Part shown: in pieces, positions 13,459 to 25,362 of the stretch
How the letters are laid out: the number at the start of each line of letters is the position of its first letter
Numbering within the stretch: position 1 is the stretch's first letter
NCBI GenBank assembly: GCA_037179385.1
Contig: CM074180.1
Span: forward strand, 25,463,455-25,527,454
DNA length: 64,000 bases
Direction: 5' to 3'
DNA from: Holothuria scabra
Taxonomy: Eukaryota; Echinodermata; Holothuroidea; Aspidochirotida; Holothuriidae
Notes under the pieces: model-generated
Database searches by the model: none
Told to the model about the DNA's origin: nothing
What the model saw: only the letters and a program-made list of their open reading frames with translations
Translations under genes and position numbers: made by a program

Positions 13459-13640
13459 ATGACGTCACAAAATACCCTTGTTTAACTTTGATTGCGAACT
13501 GATTCAATAAACCGTCGATAATGCGAACAATTTCGATACGCTATCGATGATGTCACATCATCGATAGTGTATCGAATATCATCGATAGCGTATCAAATCC
13601 CTTTGCAATGTTAGGACAAGGGTAATCTGTGACGTCATTC
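13459..13640. repeat. Long imperfect palindrome with gatgacgtcac ends
   Basis: About 180 bp that reads similarly on both strands about a centre near 13554. The outer ends are atgacgtcac / gtgacgtcat, then acccttgt / acaagggt. The inner arms are built from gatacgctatcgatgatg and its complement. It looks like a foldback MITE. The repeated atcgat and tgacgtca (CRE-like) words come from the palindrome and are not evidence of a promoter. Confidence 0.7.
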
Positions 13641-13644
13641 AAGC

Positions 13645-16268
13645 ATTTTCAAGAAACGACGGTCATCTTTAAGGAGGATGTCTCTAGGCAGAGATTATAA
13701 TAAATTTATTGCAACTTTTGTTAGCCTTCTACTATATTTCATTACACAACGACCTTGTTCTAAAAGTCTTACATAAGATGACGATTTTGAATTCATCAGA
13801 TGGTTGTTTGTATAAAACACATATCAAAGTCTCAACAATAACTGTACGGAAGGACCAATGTTGGGGACAGTTTGGATATTTCCCTTTTTTCAAATTTATT
13901 TGTAGTTTTAGAGAAAACAGTGATGGTAATATGCAAGAGATTTAATCCTGATCACGCTGATAAGTTTAACAGTATGATATCACACCTGGTATGTACTAAG
14001 CTGTCTTAATTCTGTTCAAAGACACCTGCAGAATAATCAAGTACTTAAAAGGATGCAACACGCTGTTTTTATGGTACTTTTTAGTCTAATGACTACTTTC
14101 AAGCAAGATGACAAGCTATATACGTCATCTAGGCAACAACAAAATAGACTTCACGTAAAGAATTCCGTAGAATTCCATTTAAATTCCATCTAAGTTTACA
14201 TAAAGACATCAAACGTTGATGATAAATTAGAGATATAAATGCTAAAAACCCAAGGTACAAAATTTGTTTTCTGTTTGGCTGCATGCTTTTGTGAGGCATC
14301 ATCGATTTTATCTAGTTGGCTCAGTAAGGTTTAACGACAACTTAATATCGTAGATAGATAAATACATCGGATGTTTCAAAAATAGTCCTCATTCTAATCA
14401 AAATACCTCAAATACTGACCATTTTACAGGCCATTTTTTAGTTAAATTGTGTGATATATAGTATTCAGTTTATTCTCTTTTCATCCTCCAAAGAGGTATA
14501 AGAACTTATAATGGTCAAAATTGCATGAACAAATATTTGCATTTGTTTTCATATTACAATAAACAACAAAAGATGGGAGAGAATGGATAAAATAAATACC
14601 AAAATGTGTATAAAAAATATGAGAAAAAATAATAGTAAACAAAAACTGATTTAACTTAATGTACACCCTCAACCTAAGACTTAAACGCTATCCTAACTTT
14701 TCACTCAACTTCACCAGTGTTTTCCTACTTTTAGTTTTAAATAATAGCTCCATCTAAGTTTAAAGGCATGTTCTGGTGGGTTTTGCCTCTGTCTTGAAAG
14801 GAAAACAAAAATATTCCACACCGTGTCCTTCGAACCTTATCAAAATACCATTTTCCTAATTCAAGATATCTAACTTAAAAGATTGTTTTTTTATTTTTTT
14901 TTGTTAAAAATATCTCTGCTTTTCAACAAGCCACAGAAAGTTATGTGATGTGGGCACATTGCTTCAAATCCCTTTTGTTTTTCTTTATAATTGAAAATCC
15001 TGTTTGTCCTTAAAATTTAATACTGTTGGAATGTTTAAATATCTTTTCCTGTAGGTCTAGCACCACTCTTCACCATACATAGAGTACAACCAACAATATT
15101 GCTTAATATTGCCTGCAGCGGCATCATAACTTATAAATAAATAAAAGGCAATATCAAATTAATGTGCCACGATGACATCACAGATTTCCCATGGTGCATC
15201 AAATATCAAGAAAAATTTGCAATACTTCAAATATTTTTATCTTCTGAACACTATAAGCTATTAAAATGCAGTTTTCACCATCTGAAAAAGGACATTTTTC
15301 TGCTCATTTTGAAGTTAACAAATTTTGTCTCCAAAATAAGTCTTTAAGTTGTTTGGATTTCTCCTATAACAGGATTTAATAAACAATTCTCTACTATTAG
15401 CAAATGCATCAGAGTCAAATAAATAATGAAATCCGTCCCTAATACGTCTCTAAGGTATGATATACAAACTCTATTGCATTTCAATATTTTCAAATCTACC
15501 GGCAACTACTGGAGTCTTAATGTTACCACAACAAAGTTTATAACAATTAATTTTTTCCCGTGTGTTAAGTATTTTCAACTATTTTTAAGCTCGTACTCTT
15601 TCTTAAAAATCCTAAAGATAAAACTATTTTATTAACTGACAATTTGTGTTTAACTCTGACAACCACTCCTGCTCATAGATATCACCAACCCTTCGAAAGG
15701 AGACTATACAATGACCTCTGTGCATGGCTTACTTTCAGCGCTTTGTTGTTAGTAAATTTATTGTTAAAATAGAATTGGACACCCAAAGTAAGAATAGCCA
15801 TTGGTAACTTCCAGAATTTTATCCCCAAAATAAAAAACAGTTTATTTTCTAATTCCCCCCTTCGAAAATACACCTACTTTTGTCTTATTTATTTTGACGG
15901 TCAGGTCCCAAGTATCACAATTCATTTTAAATCCATATCATGCTCATCTTTTCGCACTCTCTGCCAGCAATATCATTGGCGTAGAGCAAAGTAAATAGCC
16001 TGATAAAAACTTCAACGTCATCATCACTTAAATGTGCTTTAAAACACTGGCTTAAATCATTTAGACCACTATAACGACTAAGAAGCCTTTCAAATTCATT
16101 CAAAAATAGCAAATAAAACCTGCCTTACTCCCATGTTACGATCAAAAAGTTCATATTTTTGTCCCATATTAGGGAAGTATATAGCAGCGTTCTAGGTGAT
16201 TTTGTAGCGTAACTGTGACAATTTGGAGGTAACTGTATGGTAGATTACAAAATGAACTTATTTGGCCT
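13645..16268. other. Gene-free AT-rich spacer
   Basis: No coding region or RNA gene was supported. A start such as aaaggcatgttctggtggg at 14760 follows a TTAA, as in MITE termini seen elsewhere, but no partner end was found. Confidence 0.35.
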
Positions 16269-16269
16269 T

Positions 16270-16490
16270 AAAGATGGAGTGTCGTCATGAAAAAGAATTC
16301 TCAAAACGCAAGCCTTCGGTGATCTTTTCACGGATTACGTCACGACCACGTGACTTCATGATAATATCTGAAATGTGCATGAATATTTCAGATATCAATT
16401 ATGAAGTCACGTAGTCGTGACGTAATCCGTGAAAAGGTCACTGAAGGCTTTCGTTTTGAGAATTCTTTTTCATGACGACACTCCATCTTT
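16270..16490. mobile_element. 221-bp near-perfect hairpin (foldback MITE)
   Basis: The arms 16270-16366 and 16394-16490 are almost perfect reverse complements. The outer tips are aaagatggagtgtcgtcatg and catgacgacactccatcttt. Inner blocks are aattctcaaaac, ggattacgtcacga and gaagtcacgt. The loop is centred on 16380 between atatctgaaat and atttcagatat. Few mismatches separate the arms, which suggests a young element. It is non-coding; the flanks do not give a convincing target duplication. Confidence 0.85.
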
Positions 16491-16837
16491 CTGTCTTTAA
16501 GTAAAGGAGACGCAGGCTCAAGATATTTCATAGTAAATGTTTACTGTGTTATACCGACCCTATCATTTCGTTCTCAGATCCTTTTGCGTACGGCATACTT
16601 GCTCCGCCCTTTTTGCCGTCTCCGGCAGAAATGTACAATTGCTTCTCGCATGCCGTGACGGTGGAAAAAGTCTCTTAGAAACCTCTGAAATGAAGGGGTA
16701 ACCGATCTACTCTGGTTAAAGACATATCCATTGGGATGTCAAAGAAAATTTGAAGATTTGCGTACATTCTAAAAATAAAAAGAATGACATTTTACTTATT
16801 AGAGGAGTAAGAGTTGTAAACATCACCTCAAAGAGCG

Positions 16838-17080
16838 GACATTCACTCCAAGAAGAGAGAAATTCACTGCAAAAAATAAAAGAGTTTCACTTTTGATAGG
16901 GTGCCTACAGAGGCTACTCTTAAAAATGAGTGAAACATTGAGGAAATCGTTGGAGGGAATTTTCACTCTTCTTGAAGTGTATTTCACTCTTTTTGGAGTG
17001 AATGTCACTCTTCTTATAGTGAATTGACACCCTGTTGGAGTGAATTCACACTTTATTAAAGAGTGACTAAGTTCACCTTT
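16838..17080. repeat. Minisatellite of about 29-bp units (actctttttggagtga-like)
   Basis: Tandem, variable units of the form ttcactctt-ctt-gaagtgtat, ttcactctttttggagtgaa, tcactcttcttatagtgaat. Many units are themselves small palindromes (ttcactc / gagtgaa). A 147-codon open frame on the minus strand covers it and gives repeating F-T-x-x-R-V motifs. That frame is a by-product of the tandem repeat and is not called as a gene. Confidence 0.7.
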
Positions 17081-17548
17081 TTTAGAGCGTATTATCGGAA
17101 TCTTTAACTCTTCATGCTCTGTCCGATTTTTATACTCTAGTGGTTTATCACTGGCATGGTGGTGTAAACACACAAACAAGGCTACAATTACTGAAGTTGG
17201 AAGGAGTCTGTATCTAACTTTTGAAACTGAAGCTGGAAAGTGGAAGCAACTGTTACCCCGCCCCACGCATACACTTTTCCAGAGATCTATCGAAAGTTAT
17301 AGCCACATGTTTGAACACCATTGCTTGCAGTATAGTTGATCCAACGAAATAAAACTTGAAATGTTGAAAACAGTTATTAAATTAAATAAAATCTTGAGAA
17401 AATTCTCGCTTCGTCTTCCAAATTTCCAATCTATTACAAGGTTCCGTTTATCGCGTTTGACCCAGTTCTGATAAAAGTAACCCCCTCCTACTCCTCACTC
17501 TTGGAATGTTGTCGCTATTAGAAATACTAACAACAAAATGTTTTAAAA

Positions 17549-17870
17549 GTTACACTTTTATATGGGGGCGCTCTCATGACCTCTTAGATTAGATATATAT
17601 GAGTACTTTTCGCGATGTATGGTCTGTTGATCAAAATAGCTACTACAATGAAGTGGTGAGACAGTTTTTCTTACTTTTGTACTTCAGAAAAACTCATTTG
17701 AAAGCTTTTGATAAAAAACAACTACATGAACGTTCTGTAGAAGTTCACTTTTACTATTGGTGACGCTCTTCTGAAGACTCAGATGAGAGTACGTTTGGCA
17801 ATGTATGGTCTGTTGATTAAGATAATTACTTCGGTGAAGTGGTAAGACAGTTTTCCTCCCTTTAGAAAGA
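17549..17870 (+). repeat. Tandem duplication of about 194 bp
   Basis: Unit 1 starts gttacacttttatatggggg (17549) and unit 2 starts gttcacttttactattggtg (17743). Both contain a cgctct block, a gagtac(t)tt block, gcaatgtatggtctgttgat or its variant, and gaagtggt-aagacagttttc. The copies are diverged and non-coding. Confidence 0.7.
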
Positions 17871-18690
17871 ACCTTTCCGTCTTCATCGACTTCGATTAGT
17901 TAGAGAAGTTTTCAAGATGCATCAAGTCGCCTTAGAGGATGTTCACGCAGAAATGAATGTTTTAAGTGTTCCAATTTGCAATGTCGTTAATGTATTGGTG
18001 CTGATCACTTTTGAAGCTTTGCTAACGAACCGATGACGTACTCAGTTAAATTTAAAGAGATTGTGATAGCTTGCACTGTGCTTAGTTTCATTGTAGACTC
18101 ACTATAATCGACCATTGCACAGTTTTTAAAAAAGATGTACACAGATTTGAAACCAACCAATATGATCAAGTGGTAAACTTCGCGAAATGTGATATTTTAT
18201 TTTGAATAGATTTGAAAAATTGAAACATTTCTTTTAACGTGCTAAAAAACGGTCACGGCCAGACGGCGAAACGATTGCATACGGCCGAAAACCCAAAAGA
18301 CTGAATACAAACATTACTATCATAAACGGAAACCAACAAAACTTATACCACTCCTTAAGAGCCACAGTCCCTAAAATTAAAAACATTTTGAACGGATGGA
18401 AGACACGTTTTCTATAGCTCCCTATATCGTGTGAAGGCGGCGGAGCCTTTCCGGTGTAAAGTTTACCTACAAAGAGAAAAGTTCCAAAAGAAGAAAATAA
18501 ACTTTCTGAAACTTAAATCGTTTTTAAAATTCAAGTCAATAATGTTTTAAAGACACACCAGAAAACCCCTATTGGCTATACTTAATGCATTGTATGAAAT
18601 TTATTTGTTCAGAACTTCATACACAATAAAAAAAAAATAAATGTTCTGTGCTAGTTTCAAGTTATACTACGCTGATCTAATAAATGAGTA
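17871..18690. other. Gene-free spacer
   Basis: Nothing supportable. A cggtcacggcc word at 18251 may be a SINE scrap related to 39471-39672. Confidence 0.3.
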
Positions 18691-18695
18691 GTTAA

Positions 18696-18987
18696 AGGCT
18701 TAATCCTCTCATTCTAAACAGTTCTAATTCTCCCAACCATACTTAACCCTCTCCCATAATTGTCTAAATCTCATCCTCATCTCAATACAACCCCAATTTA
18801 TTGCTTCAGGATGAGTACACAAGACCATAATGAAAAATCAAAACTCTCTCAGTACAGTATTCGTTATTTAATATGAGCTACTGTTATATGCCTTTTTTAA
18901 CTTGCTGTCAATCAAAGAGTTATGCTAATTGAGCATCTCTGTGGACTATCCTACAACAATTGTGGTTTTGGTAGAGAGTTGACTGCC
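18696..18987. mobile_element. TTAA MITE, family B, copy 2
   Basis: 292 bp with TTAA on both sides (18692-18695 and 18988-18991). The left end aggcttaatcctctcattc and the right end gtagagagttgactgcc are imperfect inverted repeats. Body blocks ctctcccataattgtcta, attgcttcaggatgagta and gtcaatcaaagagtta match the copies at 3337-3631 and 45958-46253. It is non-coding. Confidence 0.8.
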
Positions 18988-19268
18988 TTAAAGTGAATAC
19001 CAACTGATTAGTTTAGACTAAAATACAGTTAATTCAGTATGAGATACTAGAAATTGTGACTTAACTTTGTCCTTGTGAAAAATCACGACGATAAACTGAT
19101 AAATGCAGCAAAGTAGAGCAGTTTACGCAACCTTACTTCGAAACATCATTCCCGCCGGGTATGGGCAGTCGCACCAGGTTTTTAAAATAAATGCCACAAA
19201 TATCATTTCCTTCCACCTCCAGTATCTTCCATGATTTGTTAGATCACATTTAATATTCAAGATATAGC

Positions 19269-19440
19269 CATCGGCGTAACGGGGGTAATTATTTTGAGGG
19301 GGCAAGAGCAATTTTTGTCCAAATAATGGCACCATTCATCATGTTTTGCACATGTTTTGCCCAAATGGACCAGCTGTTTTTGCCCAAATTGGGAGGGCGA
19401 GTCCCACCCCACCCTTTGCACCCCGCCTCGTACACCTATG
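19269..19440. mobile_element. hAT-like MITE with 8-bp target duplication
   Basis: 172 bp bounded by catcggcgtaac on the left and gtacacctatg on the right, imperfect inverted termini of the type CATNGGNGTA. The flanks carry an exact 8-bp direct duplication, gatatagc (19261-19268 and 19441-19448). The inside is rich in gggggcaag and ttttgcccaaat words in both orientations. An 8-bp duplication and CA-initial ends are typical of the hAT superfamily. It is non-coding. Confidence 0.85.
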
Positions 19441-19449
19441 GATATAGCC

Positions 19450-22057
19450 GAATGAGTTAGCTCTTGCAGTGTAGTATAATTGTCACCAGAGGCACATGAT
19501 GCTCAAGAATCATTTAAAATTATAATGCATCCACCTATATTAAAACTAGAAAGTGATAATATCTCCCCATTAAACAATATCTCCACATCTTTTCTACAAG
19601 TACACTTAACGATGGTCAGCAAAAGGGAAGCAAATTCATTTAACAATTTTAGCAATTTCAGTGACAAACCTTTTATCGAGTGGTCAGACGGTTGGAAAAA
19701 TCTATCGATAAATTAGCATAGGCTTCATATGCTTGGTCAGATATGGATGGTAAAATTTTTCTGTACAAGTTGTAAGTATACTAACACAGATTTACTAGAG
19801 TCATCAAAACTGAAAAAGGAAGCAATAATGGTAGAAAAATTCATAAATCATCATAAAATGGAATTATTTTGCAATTTCTTTTTACCCAACCTTCTGAATC
19901 TTTCAAAGTTCGTGCCCCTCAGCCATTTCTTGCAACGTCACCTTTTTGCAAAATAACGAGACGGTCTCCTTGACTACAGATACCTTTAACGGAACCCGTA
20001 GAAGGTGGCAATAATGAGGTGGCTTTTATGGAATATCGTAATACTCAAATTACCCCGTAATGTCAAGTCTACTTTTGTTAGTGCCATTCAACCTGCGTTC
20101 GATTGATGAATAAGATAGACACTATCAAAGTTCGTATGCATAAATGTATTTTCGGTTGCTTGTGTACACGTGTAGTATCATGGGGCTTTTCGGAGCCTTA
20201 ATTCACCTATATACATGCTGTCGTTTGATCCAAGGTTGTCTACTTCTCTCAAAAATTTAAAAAAAAATATTCATTTTTACCTACATCCATGGCAACACAT
20301 ACGTACACCACGAATGTGATAGTCTTCTCGCATATCAGAATCAATAAATGTGTATTGCAATAACTTTGCGTGATTGTAGTTAAAAAACCTTCATTCCAGT
20401 CGTAGCTGTCTGCGTTGTTCACTTTTTCATATCGTTTTAGTAAAGTAAATTACCAACAGAGTTTTGGCACTAACATGCTTTTGAATCGTGCGGTAGGTCG
20501 GTAATGTAGGTATATACGACTGCGCTTCGTGAGATAACATAAAATTACAAGTATATGTCAAGTATTAGATGCAATTTTCAATACAACACAGTACACCCAA
20601 GATATTGGCTACAAGCACATGAACTCGCGATCAGATGTGAAAACAGGAGAGAAAACCATCATTCTTTCAGGCCTATACTATACACGTCTCTTTTCCACGT
20701 TTTGCGTAATACGTTACTCCTTGGCTTATATTTTCCATCGACAGTGGGGAAATTATCTTTTGGCTCGGGTATGAACCTTAACCTAAACAGTTTCGTGCCT
20801 CTCAAGGAATTAAAAACAAGGGACTTAAAAATGGTCATGATATGAAAATTAGCCTCCTGTATATCAATACGTGTGCAAAATTGGGTAAAATTGGAAGGTC
20901 AAATAAAATTAGAGGACTAAATTCTTTTACCTCGACTCCGCTCCTCGTGGTTGCATTGTCATTCAACAAATACCTCATGATAAGATATAAAAAGGGCAAT
21001 ACTTTGAAATAATTTACGTTGGGTGCATATACCTGTACTAAATGTTGATAAAAACGTCATTAGGGCCCTCATGCTGGCTAAATTAGGTAGGATAAAGTTG
21101 TAACTGACGCAGCCCTAATGACATCACACGGGCTGGTTATTTTGTGGGCTGCTTTGGCTTTGGTCAAACTATTCACCTTATCACCTCAATACAGCTCAGA
21201 AATTTTTCAAGACCTTTTGTAGCAAAAACGAAGTATTGAGGGATGAATATTCGGTACGCATCGTTTTCGTCAATGTTATTTTACTCATACAGTGAGCGGC
21301 CAGGTAAGATGCACACAAAAAACCTTAAGAGCAGATCACACTACAAAGATGTAGGATTTCTCTCCGTTTTTCGTGAGTGTTACTTAAAATCTCCTCCACC
21401 TTAGGTCGAAAAAAAAGAATTACCAACCTGTGGGAATATATGGTTTGCATCGCAGTGCTGCGAAAATCGAAATTATAGGCCTATTAATTATTCGTCGACG
21501 TTACATCCGCGTTACAGTTTTCATATACGAGTAGTCCGATAAAAGCTGTTTGTCGACGTAGCGTTAAATAATTAGTATATATTTCATTTTCAAACTGTTC
21601 TCATGCAAATCATATATTTACTGAGGATGGACAATTTTTAGTTCTTTCCGAGAATGGAATGGGGAAATTTTATCTAAAACTCACAAAAATCGGATTTTCA
21701 TCCTCATCGCTGTAGTGTGACTCGCGATTTATCCTACAAGTTTTTGTAATATTGTTATTTGGAGAAGTGACTATTGAGTGAATTGTACCACGTCAACTTT
21801 AAAATATTACAGACCTATGCTTAACATGGAAAATATTTTTTTACCAATTTAAGATTGTAGCATACGACAATAAGAGAGGTTTCAATTGTGACATAAAAAC
21901 ATGAAATAGTCACTATTTTGCGTTGTTACGTGATTGTTCACATTGACCAAAGGACATTAGATGTCAAAACTTAAAATAACTCCAAAGAGAAATTTTCAAC
22001 GTTTCCCCTGCACTTACAAAGATTTGCTGAACTTAAAATAAAAACGAAGGGAACGTA
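19450..22057. other. Gene-free spacer
   Basis: No gene recognised. Short plus-strand frames at 19480-19956 and 20555-20845 lack domain features and conserved-looking composition. 21235-21320 is weakly similar to 1630-1730. Confidence 0.35.
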
Positions 22058-22061
22058 TTAA

Positions 22062-22620
22062 AGTGTACCTCAAGTCAAAAAATTCAAAAATATCTATTCA
22101 AGACCACGAAAAATGAACTCAAACAGTCCAACTCCCATCTTCATAGGACATTCCTGAGCTGAGATATAAAATCTTGAAGTTTATTCACTCAACTTAAAAT
22201 GTTACATTGCGCAAAAAATTGTGATGTCATTGTTGTACTACTCAAATTACAATCTTTGTATTTCTTTGTTTTTCTGAAAGTTACTGCACCTGGTACCAAG
22301 GTGTGATAACACTCTTACTCATGTGGGGTGATGTAATGAATTAAACCCTCTCTGTTAACCATGCTTTGCAAGGCAAACAGAAAGTGTTCAAGGTCACAAA
22401 AACATTTTAAATTTTAAAGGGAAACAAAGCAGATAATGTAAGTTTTACAACAAGAAAGTCACAAATTATGGCGCAATGGGCCAATTTCTTTTAAGTGGAT
22501 AAACTCTAACATTTTATATCTCGGCTCAGGAATGTCCCATGAAGATGGGAGTTGAACTGTTAGAATTCATTTTGCATGCTCTTTAAGGTATATATTTTAA
22601 TTTTTTACTTTAGGTACACT
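22062..22620. mobile_element. 559-bp palindromic element flanked by TTAA
   Basis: The tips are agtgtacct (22062) and aggtacact (ending 22620). TTAA flanks both sides (22058-22061 and 22621-22624). The arms extend to near the centre. Examples of inverted pairs are caactcccatcttcat / atgaagatgggagttg, ggacattcctgagc / gctcaggaatgtcc and gagatataaaat / attttatatctc. The centre near 22342 is tctgtt...aacaga. It has no coding capacity. TTAA duplication is known for piggyBac and Kolobok elements; the tips do not decide between them. Confidence 0.85.
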
Positions 22621-23237
22621 TTAATTTTTGCTATCTTACGGGCCTATACAATGTCGTGATGTGACTCTGCTAATGTTCCAAGGAAGGATACTATCATGTA
22701 TCATCTACGTGACTGCTTCAATTCTTTGTTTTCAACATAGGCTTCTTTTGCTTACATATTTTATTCCTCAAAAAGTTCAATATTTACGGGGAAATTTTTA
22801 CTTTTCTAGTAACCAAGGTTGACCTTAATTGTCTTTTTCGGCAGATGACCTTTTCATAGTGGGATCAATTTACAAAATAAGGTTATAAGTCTTCCATCAA
22901 CTTGAAACAGAATTAGGTCTATTACCCCATAAACGTGGGCGTTTTTAGTTATCTAATTACATTGCAAGAGCGAGGAGAAGGTTACACATCTATTCGGAGC
23001 ATCGATTATCACGGAAGATCGATAATCCTAACAAATAATAGGTGTCCATCACAGTAATGTATAAATGTATTCACATGATCGATTGTCACTGTATAAACAT
23101 GTTTTTACTGTACCAGCAGAAATAGACACTGACTCGCTACCAGTCAATTTTAAGAGCACACTGATCCCTCTCCTTGTCTATTGTGATCAATACATTGCCG
23201 CCATTTTTGGCTAAATACCACAAGGCATTGCGCTTTT

Positions 23238-23500
23238 GTTTCAATACTCCTTCTTCTTCTTCTTGTTTTCGTTTTCTTCTTATTTCTTCTTCTCCAACTC
23301 ACCACTCTCCTCTTCACCTTCTTCTTTTAGCTACACACTGTTCTATACTAACGGACGCAAGAAGATGCATCTTCCTTTCTCTCAGTTGTTCTTTTCTCTT
23401 TTTTCTTTTTGTTTTCTTTTCTTTTAATTTCTTCTCTTTTGTTTTTTGTTTTTTTTTGTTACATCTACTTTTCTTTTCTTTTGTTTTCTTTATTTACCCT
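23238..23500 (+). repeat. Pyrimidine-rich (TTC/TTTTC)n tract
   Basis: About 260 bp dominated by ttctt, ttttct and ttttgt words. It produces long artefactual Phe/Ser-rich frames in two phases. It is simple sequence and not a gene. Confidence 0.85.
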
Positions 23501-23501
23501 T

Positions 23502-24790
23502 TATGATTCATCTTTATAAAAAAATGCAGCTAAACTAACCACAGATGATGCACATTATTGCATTTTCAAGGAATCACAAAGGACACAGACGTAGAATATA
23601 CTTCGATTAAAAGTACCATTACACAGAGCTGCGGGCATATATTCTTGAAAACTCACGAAGGAGAGTTACATAACGCCTCCTGTGTGCAAAACTTAAAGGG
23701 TGTAGGTCCTTGAGAAAAGTTTGAGAGGCTTCGTGGTGCTATTATCCATAACAAAGCTGTCAACATGATCTGAATATTGTCCACTGTTAACTTAAATTGA
23801 ACAAGTAATACAATCTTGCACTATAACGTTTTCTCCGTGGCAGGTGTAGAGTATGTGTACCTATTCTTAAGCACAAGCTTAAGTTTTAACAACTCCCTGG
23901 ATCGCAACCGATATAAGTACACGTCCGCGGGGCGGGCAAGTAATTACATAGTTTACTTTTTTAAATGATAGTGCTTTAAAAAACAAAATTAGGGCCTGTG
24001 GGTTGTGTTAGCAATTGACACGCCTAAACAGAGGAAGCGTCAGGTTGTGAATTAAAACGCATGTAGAGAGGGCGTCTATCTTATTTCTATCAAATTTGAA
24101 GTTTCTTCCAACACTGGAAGAAATATTGTAACACGATGTAATTCAAATCAGGCCGATAAGCACTGATTTTGCAAACGATGTTCAATTACGCTTCCCTGAT
24201 CTGTTTCCTGGTTTAAAATCATCGTGGCAGAGGGATATCGCTATGACAATGGTTTCCTTTATAATACATAATCAGAGCCTGTTGCCTTGGAAATCATTTA
24301 TGTGATCATTTTCTAACAGAGCTAACAACTACTGAAGGTTGTGGGTTATGTAAGAATCAGACCAGACCTATTTGACAATAACACTACTACACCCGGCCAC
24401 CCCACCACCCGTTTGGTTTTTCACCTTCAATGAACAGTTATAATATTGAAATTGGGCGTGCATGTAGCCTATGTATGTTTTTAGAACTGCATAGGACTAA
24501 ACACGTTACTAGAAGAACAAACTAACGCAAGACTAACCTTTTCCGTATGCGGCATCCTACACTATTTCCACTATACCTTACCCTACACGCTAAATCGAAA
24601 GGCAGTTTAACCTATTCTTGGTATTCGGTTCTTGGTCATATGTCATTCATTCAGTTCGTTGGTCTGTATCCGTTTTTAGTACGTAAAAGGATAAGCTTGT
24701 TTTACCTCTTTGAATGTTTTGTTCAGTTTAAAGTACTTTGGAAAATTGTTTACGGTACTTGATTACTTTTCTTTTTTCTTCTTCTTCTTT
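23502..24790. other. Upstream flank or intron of the EAG gene, no exon seen
   Basis: If the first PAS exons lie in the window they would be upstream of 24799. I looked for the codons of the conserved PAS core (LYKKN-, CSFMYG-, GFCKLTGY-like) on the plus strand and did not find them. The stretch just before 24799 is a polypyrimidine tract (cttttttcttcttcttcttt) that serves as the acceptor. Confidence 0.45.
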
Positions 24791-24798
24791 AACCTTAG

Positions 24799-24927
24799 AA
24801 GTGCCGATGTGGACGCTGCTCCAAGTAGCTCCAATCAAGAACGAGAAAGACAAGGTGGTCCTGTTCCTATGCACCTTCAAAGATATCACCGCTTTGAAAC
24901 AACCAATCGAAGATGATTCTGCAAAAG
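24799..24927 (+). CDS. eag (KCNH1/KCNH5): EAG channel exon: C-terminal part of PAS domain
   Basis: Codes residues 1-42 of the recovered protein (starting Val-Pro-Met-Trp), ending in the diagnostic EAG string [19 protein letters not shown]. This is the last beta strands of the N-terminal PAS (eag) domain, which in this family docks on the CNBHD of a neighbouring subunit and tunes gating. The exon begins after the acceptor ttag (24797-24798) with two bases of a split codon (the previous exon must end in phase 1, probably Glu) and ends at the donor g|gtacag, splitting a Gly codon. The PAS helices and the start codon lie in exons not found here. The exon is partial with respect to the gene but complete as an exon. 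Confidence 0.95.
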
Positions 24928-25204
24928 GTACAGGATAATTTCAGCCGTTTATCTATTTGTTTGAGTACTCTGTTGTGGCTACGGGTGGGCGATTGCAACG
25001 TTTTAATGGTGTTGAGGAGTGAACTTGGTCAAGAAAATTCACCATACAAACACCAAATCGTATTATTAGCATTCACAGTGTGGGTAGGGAGCATTCTGTC
25101 AGTATACTGGTATATGAGATTATTAGTATTGGACAAAATAAAAGAAAAATAAATAAAAATTTCATTTTCAGAGTTAGATAAAAGAAGTTAATCTAAATTA
25201 ATGA

Positions 25205-25302
25205 AAGAAATTAATCCTGATGAGGATTTGGACAGTTGTGGGAGGGGCTAAGGAAAGTAGGTCAGCAGAATTAGAACTGTTTGTGGTAAGAGAATTAGAC
25301 CT
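25205..25302. mobile_element. TTAA MITE, family B, truncated copy
   Basis: About 100 bp matching the right part of the 45958-46253 copy: gacagttgtgggaggggcta, tcagcagaattagaactgt and gtaagagaattagacct. It ends at TTAA (25303-25306). The other end is lost. It lies in the first intron of the channel gene. Confidence 0.65.
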
Positions 25303-25362
25303 TTAAGATTAGTGTTGCAACCTGCCACATGTTATGTGTCAAGAGGGTATTCCCGACTCACC

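Noticed and set aside
13709..13945. Possible PAS exon (reads SSDGCLYKTHI, superficially like the PAS core)
   Set aside because: Neighbouring residues do not follow the EAG PAS sequence, and no suitable splice sites frame it.
16823..17266. 147-codon minus-strand open frame
   Set aside because: It is produced by the tandem minisatellite; repeating F-T-x-x-R-V motifs follow the DNA period, and there is no start context or domain.
23174..23506. Overlapping Phe/Ser-rich frames of 63-110 codons
   Set aside because: Low-complexity pyrimidine tract that is open in two phases at once.
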